A DNA stretch of 64,000 bases from Clostridia bacterium (GCA_910575245.1 CAJTEN010000006.1:62001-126000); one strand, 5' to 3'; counted from the first letter of the stretch, positions 18,581 through 27,849 are shown. Notes: generated from the sequence alone by a model not told the origin. A program made the numbers and translations.

Positions 18581-19867
18581 TTAAGAAACTTTTGAAATTG
18601 CCTGCTCTAAATCAGCAATAATATCATCAATATGCTCCAGACCAACAGACAATCTAATCAAATCAGGCGCAACCCCGGCCTCTCTCAGCTGCCCGTCATT
18701 CATCTGTCTGTGCGTATGGCTGGCAGGATGCAGTACACTTGTCCGCGCATCTGCCACATGGGTCACAATCGAGGCCAGTTCCAGATGATCCATCATCAAA
18801 GCCGCTGCTGACCTGCCGCCTTTCAAGCCAAAAGAGATGACGCCGCAGGTACCCTTCGGCATGTACTTCTGTGCCAGCCCGTAATATTTATTTCCTTTCA
18901 GTCCCGGATAATTCACCCAGGCCACCCGGTCATTCTGTGCAAGATACTCCGCTGTCTTCAGTGCATTCCAGCAATGTCTCTCCATACGAAGCGGCAGTGT
19001 CTCCAGCCCCACATTTAACAAAAAGGCATTCTGCGGCGACTGTGTGGAACCCAAATCCCGCATCAGCTGGCTTGTAGCCTTCGTGATATATGCCGCCTTT
19101 CCGAATTTCTCCGTGTATGTAATGCCATGATAAGACTCATCCGGCGTACACAGGCCGGGAAATTTATCCGGACAGGCACACCAGTCGAAATTACCGGAGT
19201 CTACGATACAACCCCCTACAGCCATCGCATGTCCATCCATATATTTCGTCGTGGAATGTATGACAATATCGGCGCCCCACGCAAAGGGATTACAATTGAT
19301 CGGTGTAGCGAAGGTATTATCCACGATCAGAGGTACCTGATGTGTATGCGCCAAAGCCGCAAACTTCTCTATATCCAGAACCACCAGCGCCGGATTGGCT
19401 ATGGTTTCTGCGAAAACACATTTCGTATTCGGCCTAAATGCCTTCGCGATTTCCTCCGCAGGTGCATCCGGGTCCACCACGGTACAGTCGATTCCCATCT
19501 TCTTCATCGTGCAGGTGACCAGATTATAGGTTCCGCCATATACGGTTGAGGACAATACTACATGATCCCCCGCCTCACAGATATTAAATACCGCATAATA
19601 ACAGGCCGCCTGTCCGGAGGATGTCAGCATGGCTGCCACACCGCCCTCCAGTTCACAGATCTTGGCCGCCACATGATCGTTAGTGGGATTCTGCAGCCTG
19701 CTGTAGAAATAACCGCTCTCTTCCAGATCAAAAAGCCGCCCCATCTGTTCCGATGACTCATACTTAAAGGTCGTACTCTGACAAATCGGCAGTACACGCG
19801 GTTCCCCGTTCTTCGGCTTCCACCCTGACTGAATACATATCGTTTCTTTCTTATACTGCCTGCTCAT
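18581..19867 (-). CDS. metY: O-acetylhomoserine sulfhydrylase (PLP-dependent)
   Basis: This 428-residue enzyme of the Cys/Met metabolism PLP family makes homocysteine from O-acetylhomoserine and sulfide. VIHSTTKYMDGH contains the PLP lysine. VVLSSTVYGGTYNL binds the phosphate. The length and the region VGLETLPLRMERHCWNAL fit MetY better than the shorter MetB/MetC (about 380). Its first 17 nt overlap the end of the upstream CFI-box gene, so the two are probably translationally coupled. Confidence 0.93.
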   Translation of the reverse strand: MSRQYKKETICIQSGWKPKNGEPRVLPICQSTTFKYESSEQMGRLFDLEESGYFYSRLQNPTNDHVAAKICELEGGVAAMLTSSGQAACYYAVFNICEAGDHVVLSSTVYGGTYNLVTCTMKKMGIDCTVVDPDAPAEEIAKAFRPNTKCVFAETIANPALVVLDIEKFAALAHTHQVPLIVDNTFATPINCNPFAWGADIVIHSTTKYMDGHAMAVGGCIVDSGNFDWCACPDKFPGLCTPDESYHGITYTEKFGKAAYITKATSQLMRDLGSTQSPQNAFLLNVGLETLPLRMERHCWNALKTAEYLAQNDRVAWVNYPGLKGNKYYGLAQKYMPKGTCGVISFGLKGGRSAAALMMDHLELASIVTHVADARTSVLHPASHTHRQMNDGQLREAGVAPDLIRLSVGLEHIDDIIADLEQAISKVS

Positions 19868-20675
19868 CTTTGTAATGCCCCTTTCCCCGGTTCTTATGTT
19901 CCTGCCTGTCCGTCACCATATATTCCTCTTTCAGTTCTGACATCATGGACTCGTACAGGCAGCCGCATTGCTCGTTCCTGTCATTCTCAATGTAATCCAC
20001 GCACCTTTTGATATAGGTGTCCCAAAGATACAGATACTTTTCCTCAGGATCCGCTTCTTTCGAAATCCTTTTGACAATCGTAGGCGCAATATCATAATAT
20101 TCCTGAATCAGTTGCTTCCCCTCTGTGCTTTCAGAGAAATAACCGTCGCGAAACTGCTTCATCAGCTTTATTTCCTTACAATCCTGCGGTTTCTGCAACC
20201 CACGGCATACTGCAGTTGTCACAAAACACAGCTTCTGTTTGAATCCCGCCTGAATGGAAGCATAGTCCGATGCCTGAATACGCGCCCCGAAAGCTTCCTG
20301 CCAGCTGCCGCATATGAGATCCGTGATCGCCTTTGTCTCCTCTTCCGGCCTGTTGCAGCGCTTCTGCCAGGCAATAACCGCCGGAAGCACATAGGATACC
20401 ATGTATAAATTCAGCTGATACTGCATCTTTTCTCTTTTTGATCTGCCTTTGATGTTCTCTGTCCGCTCACGGGCGCTATGAATCAGGGCATCTACCGCCT
20501 GCGTCCTTACCTGCTCCTGTCTCCTGTCATCCGTCTCCGTATCACAGATCATATTCCATACAGGAACATGGTCTTCCAGATATTGCCGAAAGGATTCCTC
20601 ATAGGTTTCCTTCCTGAACTCAGCTATCTTATCTTCCGCCAGATCAAGCAGTCCTGCTATCAGTTCCGGTTCCAT
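19851..20675 (-). CDS. CFI-box-containing helical protein
   Basis: This is a 274-residue, mostly helical soluble protein. Around residue 155-185 it carries CFVTTAVCRGLQKPQDC followed by LMKQFRDGYF. This is a variant of the CFI-box (CFIATAAYG..LRRFRDEYL), a motif of unknown function often at protein ends. Here about 95 further residues follow, ending in a basic tail. AGGAG lies 6 nt before the ATG at 20675. It overlaps metY and follows yebC by 50 nt. The two conserved cysteines might bind metal or an acyl group (speculation). No function is assigned. Confidence 0.7.
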   Translation of the reverse strand: MEPELIAGLLDLAEDKIAEFRKETYEESFRQYLEDHVPVWNMICDTETDDRRQEQVRTQAVDALIHSARERTENIKGRSKREKMQYQLNLYMVSYVLPAVIAWQKRCNRPEEETKAITDLICGSWQEAFGARIQASDYASIQAGFKQKLCFVTTAVCRGLQKPQDCKEIKLMKQFRDGYFSESTEGKQLIQEYYDIAPTIVKRISKEADPEEKYLYLWDTYIKRCVDYIENDRNEQCGCLYESMMSELKEEYMVTDRQEHKNRGKGHYKDEQAV

Positions 20676-20725
20676 AATACTCCTTCCTGTGCCATACACC
20701 GATTCACATTGTTCAGCAGTATCGT

Positions 20726-21454
20726 TTATTCGTCCCAGTTATGATACACAGCCTGTACATCGTCATCATCTTCCAGCAGGTCAAGCGTCTTCTGCAGATT
20801 CTTAATCGCGGTTTCATCCGTAAGCTCCACCCAGTTCTGGGGAATCATCGTGACTTCCGAAGACACCGGGACGATTCCCGCTTCCTTCAGCGCAGCATCC
20901 ACCTCGCTCCACTGATCCGGATCCGTATAGATTTCATAGCAGTCCTCTTCCTCGGAGAAATCCTCCGCCCCGGCATCAAGAGCCGTCATCATCAGATCGT
21001 CCGCCTCCATGTCACACTCTTCTTTATCAATGATGATCAGTCCTTTCTTATCAAACATAAAAGAGACACATCCGGGTGTGCCCACATTACCCTGTCCCTT
21101 CGTAAACGCGCTCCTCACATTGGCCGCCGTTCTGTTGGCATTGTCGGTCAGAGCGTCCACAATGATAGCGATGCCGTTAGGGCCGTATCCTTCATAAGTC
21201 ACGTATTTATAATTGACATTACCGCCCTCGCCGGCCGCCTTCTTAATCCCTCTGTCGATCGTATCATTCGGCATATTATTGGCCTTGGCCTTTGCGATCA
21301 CCTGTGCCAGCTTGAAGTTATTGGACGGATCCGGGCCGCCCTCCTTGACAGCGACAGCAATTTCCCGTCCAATAATCGTAAAGATCTTGCCTTTCGCCGC
21401 GTCGTTTTTTTCTTTCTTATGTTTAATATTTGCGAATTTAGAATGTCCTGACAT
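20726..21454 (-). CDS. yebC: YebC/PmpR family protein
   Basis: This 242-residue cytoplasmic protein has the unmistakable N-terminus MSGHSKFANIKHKKEKNDA. VTYEGYGPNGIAIIVDALTDN and CVSFMFDKKGLI follow. YebC proteins were long called transcription regulators. Newer work assigns some of them to translation, relieving ribosome stalling at proline stretches (established, but not testable here). A TTGAAT-17-TATGAT promoter and a leader hairpin precede it. Confidence 0.96.
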   Translation of the reverse strand: MSGHSKFANIKHKKEKNDAAKGKIFTIIGREIAVAVKEGGPDPSNNFKLAQVIAKAKANNMPNDTIDRGIKKAAGEGGNVNYKYVTYEGYGPNGIAIIVDALTDNANRTAANVRSAFTKGQGNVGTPGCVSFMFDKKGLIIIDKEECDMEADDLMMTALDAGAEDFSEEEDCYEIYTDPDQWSEVDAALKEAGIVPVSSEVTMIPQNWVELTDETAIKNLQKTLDLLEDDDDVQAVYHNWDE

Positions 21455-21528
21455 ATTATGGTCTCCTTTGTCTTCTCTGTATTACCGTGTCTGCCGGTCT
21501 GTCGGCAGATACAAATCATCAGTTAGTT

Positions 21529-21557
21529 ATCATACCATCAATTTGCGGAGGATTCAA
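21529..21557 (-). promoter_or_regulatory. Predicted sigma-A promoter of yebC
   Basis: On the minus strand, TTGAAT (21552-21557), a 17-nt spacer and TATGAT (21529-21534). In the leader, TCTGCCG and CGGCAGA form a hairpin around 21488-21511. Confidence 0.6.
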
Positions 21558-21619
21558 CCTCTCTCTAGCGCCTGCAGCGAAGGGCAGATTCCCTCTTGGC
21601 TGTATTTACACGTTTTCAC

Positions 21620-21655
21620 GGACTTTGCAGTAAATGCAAAGTCCTAGGCTGAACT
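21620..21655 (-). repeat. Dispersed 3'-end hairpin repeat, copy 3
   Basis: The minus strand carries GTTCAGCCTAGGACTTTGCA, TTTAC, then TGCAAAGTCC. The arms GGACTTTGCA and TGCAAAGTCC are a perfect 10-bp inverted repeat. The left part overlaps the last codons and the TAG stop of the CNNM/CBS gene, so the repeat supplies that gene's end. Confidence 0.8.
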
Positions 21656-23041
21656 GTTACCTTCTTCCATATCCGTATCATCCCCGGTCACTGTCTGCAT
21701 TACAAGCACGCTCTGAATCATACGGTCTTTCACCTCAAGGATTCTGAAGGTATACCCTTCATACTCGAATTCAAAATCTTCCCCTTCCTCCGGTATGTGC
21801 TCCAGTCTGGAAATCACGAATCCGTTGACCGTATCAAAGGGTTCTTCGTCAAAGTTGATCTTCAACTGATCTTCCAGCTCTTCCAGAGGCATTTTGCCCT
21901 GAATCACATAGCCGCCCGCATCGTTCTTAACGATATAGCTTGCCTCCTCATCATATTCGTCTTCGATATTCCCGACGATTTCCTCCAGGATGTCCTCCAG
22001 CGCCACCAGTCCCGCTGTCTGTCCGTATTCATCCACAACGATGACCATCTGAATCTTCTCCGCCCTCATCACCCGGAACAAATCATCGATCTTACGTTTC
22101 TCCGTGATAAATCTCGGCTCTCTGAGCAGTCCCCTGATCTTGCCGATCGGCCGGTTCTTCATTCTGTTATTCATCTGCATGCGCATCACATCCTTCAGAT
22201 GAAGAATGCCTATAATATGGTCTATCGTCCCGTCATATACCGGAAAGCGGCTGTTGTGCGCATCCACAATAAATGCTGCTGCCTCCTGCAGCGTCATGGT
22301 AGACTCGATTCCCACCATATTATTCCGATTGACCATGATGTCCTTCGCTTCTTTATCACCATACTCGAAAATATTGGTGATCATCTCCGCCTCGTTGGCC
22401 TCCAGGATTCCCTGTTCATGGCCGGCGCTGACCATGGAAAGAATCTTCTCCTCCGTCACATCGGCCTGCCTTCCTGCTCCTTTGATACCGAAGATCCGCA
22501 GAATGCCTCCCGCCGTCACCGAGATCAGCGCCGTAAGCGGCGCCGTGATACGGACATAATAGTAAATGGGAGTAATCAGAAGCCTGAACCATTTCTCCGG
22601 ATTGCGTATTGTGACTTTCTTAGGGATCGACACGCCGAAAGTCACGATTATGTACAGCAGGGCAAACGTGACAAGTACTGCCGTCGCTACCGCAAACAGC
22701 CGAATATGCCAGTCAAGCAGATGACTGATACTGCCGGCCGCCGCCTGGTAGACCAGATAACTGAAATAACTGTTCAGCTGGTACAGATACAGTGCGCCGA
22801 ATAAAATATTAACCGTAACCATTCCCAGATGAATCGCGCTGGTATACTGTGACAGATGCCCCATCAGATAGGCTGCTCTTATCTGCTTCCTATCCGCTCT
22901 GCCGTTCTCCTCCTTCTCTTCCTCGTCTCTTTGTGCCTCTTTCCTGTGCTGAAAAGCTGCATCAAAACTGTAAAATAACATCTCCAGCAACAACAAAACA
23001 ACAAACCATATAAAACTGCTGCCCGCGCCACCATCGTCCAT
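21644..23041 (-). CDS. CNNM/CBS-domain membrane protein (HlyC/CorC family)
   Basis: This 465-residue protein has an N-terminal CNNM (DUF21) membrane domain with about four hydrophobic segments. A CBS pair follows near residues 215-335 (MVNRNNMVGIESTMTLQEAAAFI and QMVIVVDEYGQTAGLVALEDILEEIVGNIEDEYD). The C-terminal CorC/HlyC domain is near 350-445 (YVIQGKMPLEELEDQL, DTVNGFVISRLEHIPEEGE). Such proteins take part in magnesium or cobalt efflux; the historical name hemolysin is not supported by function. The last codons and the stop lie in a dispersed repeat. Confidence 0.9.
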   Translation of the reverse strand: MDDGGAGSSFIWFVVLLLLEMLFYSFDAAFQHRKEAQRDEEEKEENGRADRKQIRAAYLMGHLSQYTSAIHLGMVTVNILFGALYLYQLNSYFSYLVYQAAAGSISHLLDWHIRLFAVATAVLVTFALLYIIVTFGVSIPKKVTIRNPEKWFRLLITPIYYYVRITAPLTALISVTAGGILRIFGIKGAGRQADVTEEKILSMVSAGHEQGILEANEAEMITNIFEYGDKEAKDIMVNRNNMVGIESTMTLQEAAAFIVDAHNSRFPVYDGTIDHIIGILHLKDVMRMQMNNRMKNRPIGKIRGLLREPRFITEKRKIDDLFRVMRAEKIQMVIVVDEYGQTAGLVALEDILEEIVGNIEDEYDEEASYIVKNDAGGYVIQGKMPLEELEDQLKINFDEEPFDTVNGFVISRLEHIPEEGEDFEFEYEGYTFRILEVKDRMIQSVLVMQTVTGDDTDMEEGNSSA

Positions 23042-23124
23042 GTGTTTTCATCCTCTCCCTTGCCATTTCTGTATTGCAAAGCACTTAATAAAGGTTTGGC
23101 GATAAGCGCTCTGCTTATTACATA

Positions 23125-23153
23125 AATATAGCAAGGAATAGAATCGGTGTCAA
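23125..23153 (-). promoter_or_regulatory. Predicted strong sigma-A promoter of the CNNM/CBS gene
   Basis: On the minus strand, TTGACA (23148-23153), a 17-nt spacer and TATATT (23125-23130), just after the mazF stop. The leader holds the small inverted repeat AATAAGC/GCTTATC. Confidence 0.75.
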
Positions 23154-23164
23154 TTCGGTCATCC

Positions 23165-23512
23165 TTATGTATTCAATTCCAGGCTGACCATCAGTCCCAC
23201 ATTCACGGTTTTCATGATATCCTGATCGAGATGGCAGATTCGGTCCTTCAGACGCTTCTTATCTATCGTCCTGAGCTGCTCCAGCAGGATCACAGAATCC
23301 TTGACCATATCATATTTGCTGGCGTTCAGTTCAATATGGGTTGGCAGCTTCGCCTTGTTCATCTTGGATGTAATAGCCGCACAGATCACCGTGGGACTGT
23401 GTTTGTTCCCTACATCGTTCTGTATGATCAGCACCGGTCTGACACCACCCTGCTCAGAACCGATCACCGGTCTTAAGTCCGCATAATAAATATCTCCTCT
23501 TCTCATTATCAT
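23165..23512 (-). CDS. ndoA: MazF/EndoA-type mRNA endoribonuclease toxin
   Basis: This 115-residue protein closely resembles Bacillus EndoA (116 residues). It opens [23 protein letters not shown], with [24 protein letters not shown] and [17 protein letters not shown]. EndoA/MazF cleaves single-stranded mRNA at short motifs. The gene follows alr as in Bacillus (alr-ndoAI-ndoA). However, the 152-nt gap after alr has no reading frame that could encode the EndoAI/MazE antitoxin. AAGGAA lies 5 nt before the ATG. Confidence 0.94.
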   Translation of the reverse strand: MIMRRGDIYYADLRPVIGSEQGGVRPVLIIQNDVGNKHSPTVICAAITSKMNKAKLPTHIELNASKYDMVKDSVILLEQLRTIDKKRLKDRICHLDQDIMKTVNVGLMVSLELNT

Positions 23513-23664
23513 ACACTTCCTTATTCTGATTTTCTGTATCTGTTCAGTTCTTCTTCAAACAGTTACCTGCCGCAACAGTTAAGCCATCTTCCCTGTTACT
23601 GCATGCCAATAATATTATTGTCCGTTTATCTTAAGGATATACAATAGGAGAAGAAATTTCTGCT

Positions 23665-24846
23665 CTATCGATAATCATCATAATAATCTTTCGTCGCCGT
23701 AACCTTACCCCCTTTTACATAAACACGCGGAATTCTTTTGCCCAGACCACAGGCGAGCTCATAGTTGAATCTTCCTGACAGTTCCCCCAGTTCCTCCATC
23801 GTGATCTGCTCTCCGCCGTCCCTGCCGATCAGAGTCACCATATCCCCTTCTTCCGCCTCCGGGATATCCGCCAGGCTTACCATAAACTGATCCATGCAGA
23901 CTCTGCCCAGAACAGGCGCCTTCTTTCCCCGGATAAGAACCCAGCCCTTGCCGGACAGACTTCTCGGATAGCCGTCCCCATACCCCACCGGAATCGTTGC
24001 AATCCGCATCCTTTCCGGCGTCACATAAGTGCCTCCATAGCTGACAGGCTGCCCTGCCTCCACCTCTTTGATATAGATGATATGGCTTCTGAGCGCTAAC
24101 ACCGGCTGCAGGGATATGATATCCCTCGACACCTCTGCCGACGGCCACATTCCGTAGAGTGTAATACCTGCCCTGACCACATCCATGCCGGCTTCGGGAA
24201 GTTCCACAATAGCAGCACTGTTGGCACAGTGCTTCACCAAGACGTGAAAATCCAGTTTTTCCTCCACCCGGTTCATGAAATCCTGCAGCAGGGTAAGCTG
24301 TTTTCTGGTCTCTGTCTTATCTGTTTCATCTGCCCGTGCGAAATGGGTGAACATCCCTTCCAATATAACGCCTTCCGTATGCAGCACCTTCTCCACAAAC
24401 CGAAGGCCGCTTTCATCCGGCCCGATCCCCAGCCGGTTCATGCCGGTCTCCACCTTCACATGGACTTTAGCCTGTTTTCCGACTTTCCGTGCCTGATCCG
24501 CCAGCTGCTCTATACTATCCTCCCGAAAAACCGTTGTCCGGATATCCTGTCGGATCAGTTCCTCATAGCAGTCAGGAAACGCATATCCAAGGACAAGAAT
24601 CGGCTTCTGTAATCCTGCGTGCCGCAGAATAAACGCCTCCTCCGCCGTGGCTGTGGCATAGCCGTACACATAATCCAGAGGTTCCAGTTCCCGGCCGATC
24701 TGCACCGCCCCATGGCCATAGGCATCTGTTTTGACCACACCGATCATTTTCGTCCCGGGAGGCAGATTCCGGTGCATCTGTTCCATATTATTGTGTATGG
24801 CATCCAGATCGATCTGTGCATAGACTCTTTGATATTTTGCCGTCAT
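23665..24846 (-). CDS. alr: Alanine racemase
   Basis: This 393-residue PLP enzyme converts L- to D-alanine for peptidoglycan. The PLP lysine lies in IGVVKTDAYGHGAV. The second-base tyrosine lies in SYGGTYV/PVGYGDGYPRSLSG. VCMDQFMVSLADIP is conserved. Length is normal. Its ATG overlaps the stop of nnr (ATGA, 24843-24846). Confidence 0.96.
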   Translation of the reverse strand: MTAKYQRVYAQIDLDAIHNNMEQMHRNLPPGTKMIGVVKTDAYGHGAVQIGRELEPLDYVYGYATATAEEAFILRHAGLQKPILVLGYAFPDCYEELIRQDIRTTVFREDSIEQLADQARKVGKQAKVHVKVETGMNRLGIGPDESGLRFVEKVLHTEGVILEGMFTHFARADETDKTETRKQLTLLQDFMNRVEEKLDFHVLVKHCANSAAIVELPEAGMDVVRAGITLYGMWPSAEVSRDIISLQPVLALRSHIIYIKEVEAGQPVSYGGTYVTPERMRIATIPVGYGDGYPRSLSGKGWVLIRGKKAPVLGRVCMDQFMVSLADIPEAEEGDMVTLIGRDGGEQITMEELGELSGRFNYELACGLGKRIPRVYVKGGKVTATKDYYDDYR

Positions 24847-26423
24847 ACTGCTTCCTCCATGCCGCTTCTTCTATTCCTGTCCTGTACCTGGCAGACCGCA
24901 TCCTTGATACAGCCAATCAGGTCCGTTGCCGTCATGCCCCATTCCGTCTCCCGCTCCGCCGCCAGGTTCCCCGCATATCCATGCAGGTATACCCCTGCCA
25001 CTGCCGCCTCCATTCCATTCATGCCCTGCGCAAGAAGCCCTGTTATCATGCCTGCCAGCACATCTCCGGAACCTGCCGTGGCCATACCGCAGTTGCCGTT
25101 GGTGTTCAAATACCCCTGCCGCTCCCCATGTTTCACCACCACGGTTCTTGCATCCTTACAGACTACGATGCAATGCAGCCTGTCACTGAGCTGACGCGGA
25201 TATTCTGTCAGCCGTTCCCTTGCCTGCGCTGCCGTGCACCCGCAGAGTCTTGCGAACTCTCCCAGATGCGGCGTGAGAATGACTGTTCTTTCCTGCGCGT
25301 TTCTGCCTGCCATATCTTCCTGCAGTTCCGTATCCATTGCCAGCAGATTCAACCCGTCCGCATCTATGACCATCGGCAGGTCACTTTCCCGTATCATAAA
25401 GCGGAGCATCCCGGCCGCTTTCTCTCCCGTACCGATACCCGGCCCGATCAGTACGCAGTCCGCCCATTCTGCCGCCTCCCGCAGTGACGCCAGAAACATC
25501 GCTTCCTCCTCCGCCGTCATATCTTCCCGATAGGTAAGCAGCATTGCCTCCGGTACGAACTGCTGCACAGTCTCCCGATTCTCAACCGCCGTCACTACCT
25601 TCACCATACCCGCACCCGTGCGGAATGTACTTTTAGCCGCCATCATCGCCGCCCCTGCAATATTTCGGCTTCCCGCAATAATCAATGCCTTGCCGAAGGT
25701 TCCCTTATTGCCGTCTGCCCGCCGTGCAGGCAGCAGGCCATATTCCCTGCCGATATAAGTATACCAGCCAGGTTCCCTGCCCAGAAAGCTGTGTTCATCT
25801 ATTCCCATCCGCCTGCATACAAGCTCGCCGACATATGCCGCTCCCGGATACAGCATATGCCCCATCTTACGGAACCCATACGTGACTGTCAGGTCCGCAT
25901 GCACGGCACACCCCATGACTGCACCGGTATCCGCATGGATCCCGGAAGGAATATCCACACTGCATACAAAGCTGCCGCTCTGATTAATCCACTGTATGGC
26001 ATCCTGCCAGATGCCCTCCACAGGCCTGGACAGACCCACACCAAAAACAGCGTCTATCACTATATCATATTCACCTTCCGGCATCCTGCTAAAAATACGC
26101 GTCTGGTATGCATGCAGAATATCGGTCTGCCTCCTGGTCTCCTCCGTGCAGCGGCTATAGACATCTTCTCCGGGCATCACAAAAGTAACCTGGTATCCCT
26201 GCAGCATGAGCAGGCGTCCCACAGCCAATCCGTCACCCCCGTTATTCCCGTACCCTGCCAATACCAGTACCCGGCATGGACGATTGACGCACCGGTGCAC
26301 GATTTCTTCCACAGTGACCAACGCTGCCCGTTCCATAAGCAACAATCCTGGCAGGTGAAACTTCTCCATCGTATTTGCATCATACCGCTTCATTTCCTCT
26401 GCTGTAACCAGATATTGTTTCAT
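24843..26423 (-). CDS. nnr: Bifunctional NAD(P)H-hydrate epimerase / ADP-dependent dehydratase
   Basis: This 526-residue repair enzyme restores damaged NADHX and NADPHX. The N-terminal epimerase domain (about 1-215) has LVLAGYGNNGGDGLAVGRLL and DAVFGVGLSRPVEG. The C-terminal kinase-like dehydratase domain (about 230-505) has GPGIGTGEKA, VIDADGLNLLA, ILTPHLGEFARL and the signature NCGMATAGSGDVLAGMITG. It lies upstream of alr, as often in Firmicutes, but no acpS gene is present between or beside them here. Confidence 0.96.
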   Translation of the reverse strand: MKQYLVTAEEMKRYDANTMEKFHLPGLLLMERAALVTVEEIVHRCVNRPCRVLVLAGYGNNGGDGLAVGRLLMLQGYQVTFVMPGEDVYSRCTEETRRQTDILHAYQTRIFSRMPEGEYDIVIDAVFGVGLSRPVEGIWQDAIQWINQSGSFVCSVDIPSGIHADTGAVMGCAVHADLTVTYGFRKMGHMLYPGAAYVGELVCRRMGIDEHSFLGREPGWYTYIGREYGLLPARRADGNKGTFGKALIIAGSRNIAGAAMMAAKSTFRTGAGMVKVVTAVENRETVQQFVPEAMLLTYREDMTAEEEAMFLASLREAAEWADCVLIGPGIGTGEKAAGMLRFMIRESDLPMVIDADGLNLLAMDTELQEDMAGRNAQERTVILTPHLGEFARLCGCTAAQARERLTEYPRQLSDRLHCIVVCKDARTVVVKHGERQGYLNTNGNCGMATAGSGDVLAGMITGLLAQGMNGMEAAVAGVYLHGYAGNLAAERETEWGMTATDLIGCIKDAVCQVQDRNRRSGMEEAV

Positions 26424-26489
26424 TTACGTACCACCTCTTTCTCTTTCCATGCGTATGCCGGGCGCACACAGTAAAGAAGCACCCAAATC

Positions 26490-27185
26490 TTATGATTCCG
26501 GCGCCTCTGCCATATTCTCCGTCTCTGTCTCTTCCGTTTCCTTCTTCTCCTGCACAGCCGCCTTCTTCTGGCCGCGCCCTTCTTCCGGATTATATTTCAT
26601 ATCGAAAATCTCAATCACTTCCGCGCCGAAAATATCATGCATATAAGAATAAAGCTGATGATTCATCATCTCTTTTTCCTGCTTACGGACTACCTTCTTC
26701 TTTAATTCTCTCCGGATATTACGGATCCATTCCTCGATCTCCTCCAGATCTTCCGTATTCTCATGCATCTTCTGATAGCAGACCTCCATCGTCTCCAGCA
26801 TCAGCTTATTGTTCAGCTGAACGATCTGCCTGGGAAGTTCCAGCATCTCCTCTTCACATGCTTCCAGTTTCTCGTTACACTCATTCACAAGACGCTTATG
26901 TGTCTCCATTTCCTTCTCCAGCCTCAGCGTAGGGCTTTTCTCCATCTCATCCGCAAGAAGGACAATCTCATCCATCAGTTTCTTCTTAAGCGCTCTGATC
27001 TCTCTGTTTTTCGTATTGACCTTACCCTGACGCTTTAAAAGGCCATTGAGCTCACACTCCATATCCTTGATCTTCGAAGAGTACTCCTGTTGCGTAAAGA
27101 GCTTGTGCCACTTATGATCCAATGTAAGAATCGGAATTTTCTTATCCGCCAGAGCCGACTGAAATATTTCTTCTGTTCTTTCCAT
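26490..27185 (-). CDS. Coiled-coil protein of unknown function
   Basis: This is a 231-residue soluble protein. After a short conserved start (KIPILTLDHKWHKLF), residues 30-185 have the heptad and charge pattern of long coiled coils (KDMECELNGLLKRQGKVNTKN; ELKKKVVRKQEKEMMNHQ). An acidic tail rich in Glu, Thr and Lys ends EAPES. It lies between rex (20 nt) and nnr (66 nt) and is probably in the same transcript. Proteins of this shape at this place recur in Lachnospiraceae. No function is recognised. Confidence 0.75.
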   Translation of the reverse strand: MERTEEIFQSALADKKIPILTLDHKWHKLFTQQEYSSKIKDMECELNGLLKRQGKVNTKNREIRALKKKLMDEIVLLADEMEKSPTLRLEKEMETHKRLVNECNEKLEACEEEMLELPRQIVQLNNKLMLETMEVCYQKMHENTEDLEEIEEWIRNIRRELKKKVVRKQEKEMMNHQLYSYMHDIFGAEVIEIFDMKYNPEEGRGQKKAAVQEKKETEETETENMAEAPES

Positions 27186-27205
27186 ACGCCATTATACCTT
27201 TCCCA

Positions 27206-27838
27206 TTAGTTATCATATGAGGATAAATTATAAGACAGCTTCATTAAACTATCTGAAAGGTGTACGCTTTCCACCTGGATTCCTTTCGGGACATGCAGAT
27301 CCACATGGGCAAAGTTCCATATCCCTTTGATACCGTAAGATACAAGCTGCTCCGCCACTTCCACCGCCACACTCTTGGGTACGGTGAGCACTGCTATATC
27401 AATCTCCTTATCTCTGACAAACTGTTCCATCTCCTGCATCGGACGCACCAGTATTCCATGAATCTTCGACCCATGGATCCGCGGATTGATATCAAAGATT
27501 CCCCTGAAGATAAATCCTCTGCGCTCAAAATCCATGTAGTTGACAAGCGCCTGTCCCAGATGTCCTGCCCCCACAATAATCAGATTGTGTTCCTTGTCAA
27601 GCCCGAGTATTTTACCGATCTCCTCGTAAAGATACTCCACATTGTATCCATACCCCTGCTGTCCGAAACCACCGAAATTATTCAGATCCTGTCTGATCTG
27701 GGATGCTGTCACTTGCATGATATCACTCAGCTCCTGTGAGGAAACTCTCTCAATTCCTTCATCCTTCAATTCCCCCAGATACCTGAAATATCTGGGCAGA
27801 CGGCCAATCACAGCCTGTGAAATCCCTTTTGCTTCCAC
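27206..27838 (-). CDS. rex: Redox-sensing transcriptional repressor Rex
   Basis: This 210-residue repressor senses the NADH/NAD+ ratio and controls fermentation genes. The N-terminal winged helix includes RLPRYFRYLGELKDEG and VTASQIRQDLNNFGGFGQQGYGYNV. The Rossmann domain has LIIVGAGHLGQALVNY. The chosen start is GTG at 27838 with AGGAGG 7 nt upstream. An ATG 21 nt earlier would place the ribosome site inside the coding sequence and is rejected. It heads the rex-coiled-coil-nnr-alr-mazF series. Confidence 0.95.
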   Translation of the reverse strand: MEAKGISQAVIGRLPRYFRYLGELKDEGIERVSSQELSDIMQVTASQIRQDLNNFGGFGQQGYGYNVEYLYEEIGKILGLDKEHNLIIVGAGHLGQALVNYMDFERRGFIFRGIFDINPRIHGSKIHGILVRPMQEMEQFVRDKEIDIAVLTVPKSVAVEVAEQLVSYGIKGIWNFAHVDLHVPKGIQVESVHLSDSLMKLSYNLSSYDN

Positions 27839-27849
27839 TTCGCTGCCTC

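Noticed and set aside
23513..23664. Hidden antitoxin gene before ndoA
   Set aside because: The gap is 152 nt and has no frame with start, ribosome site and adequate length on either strand.
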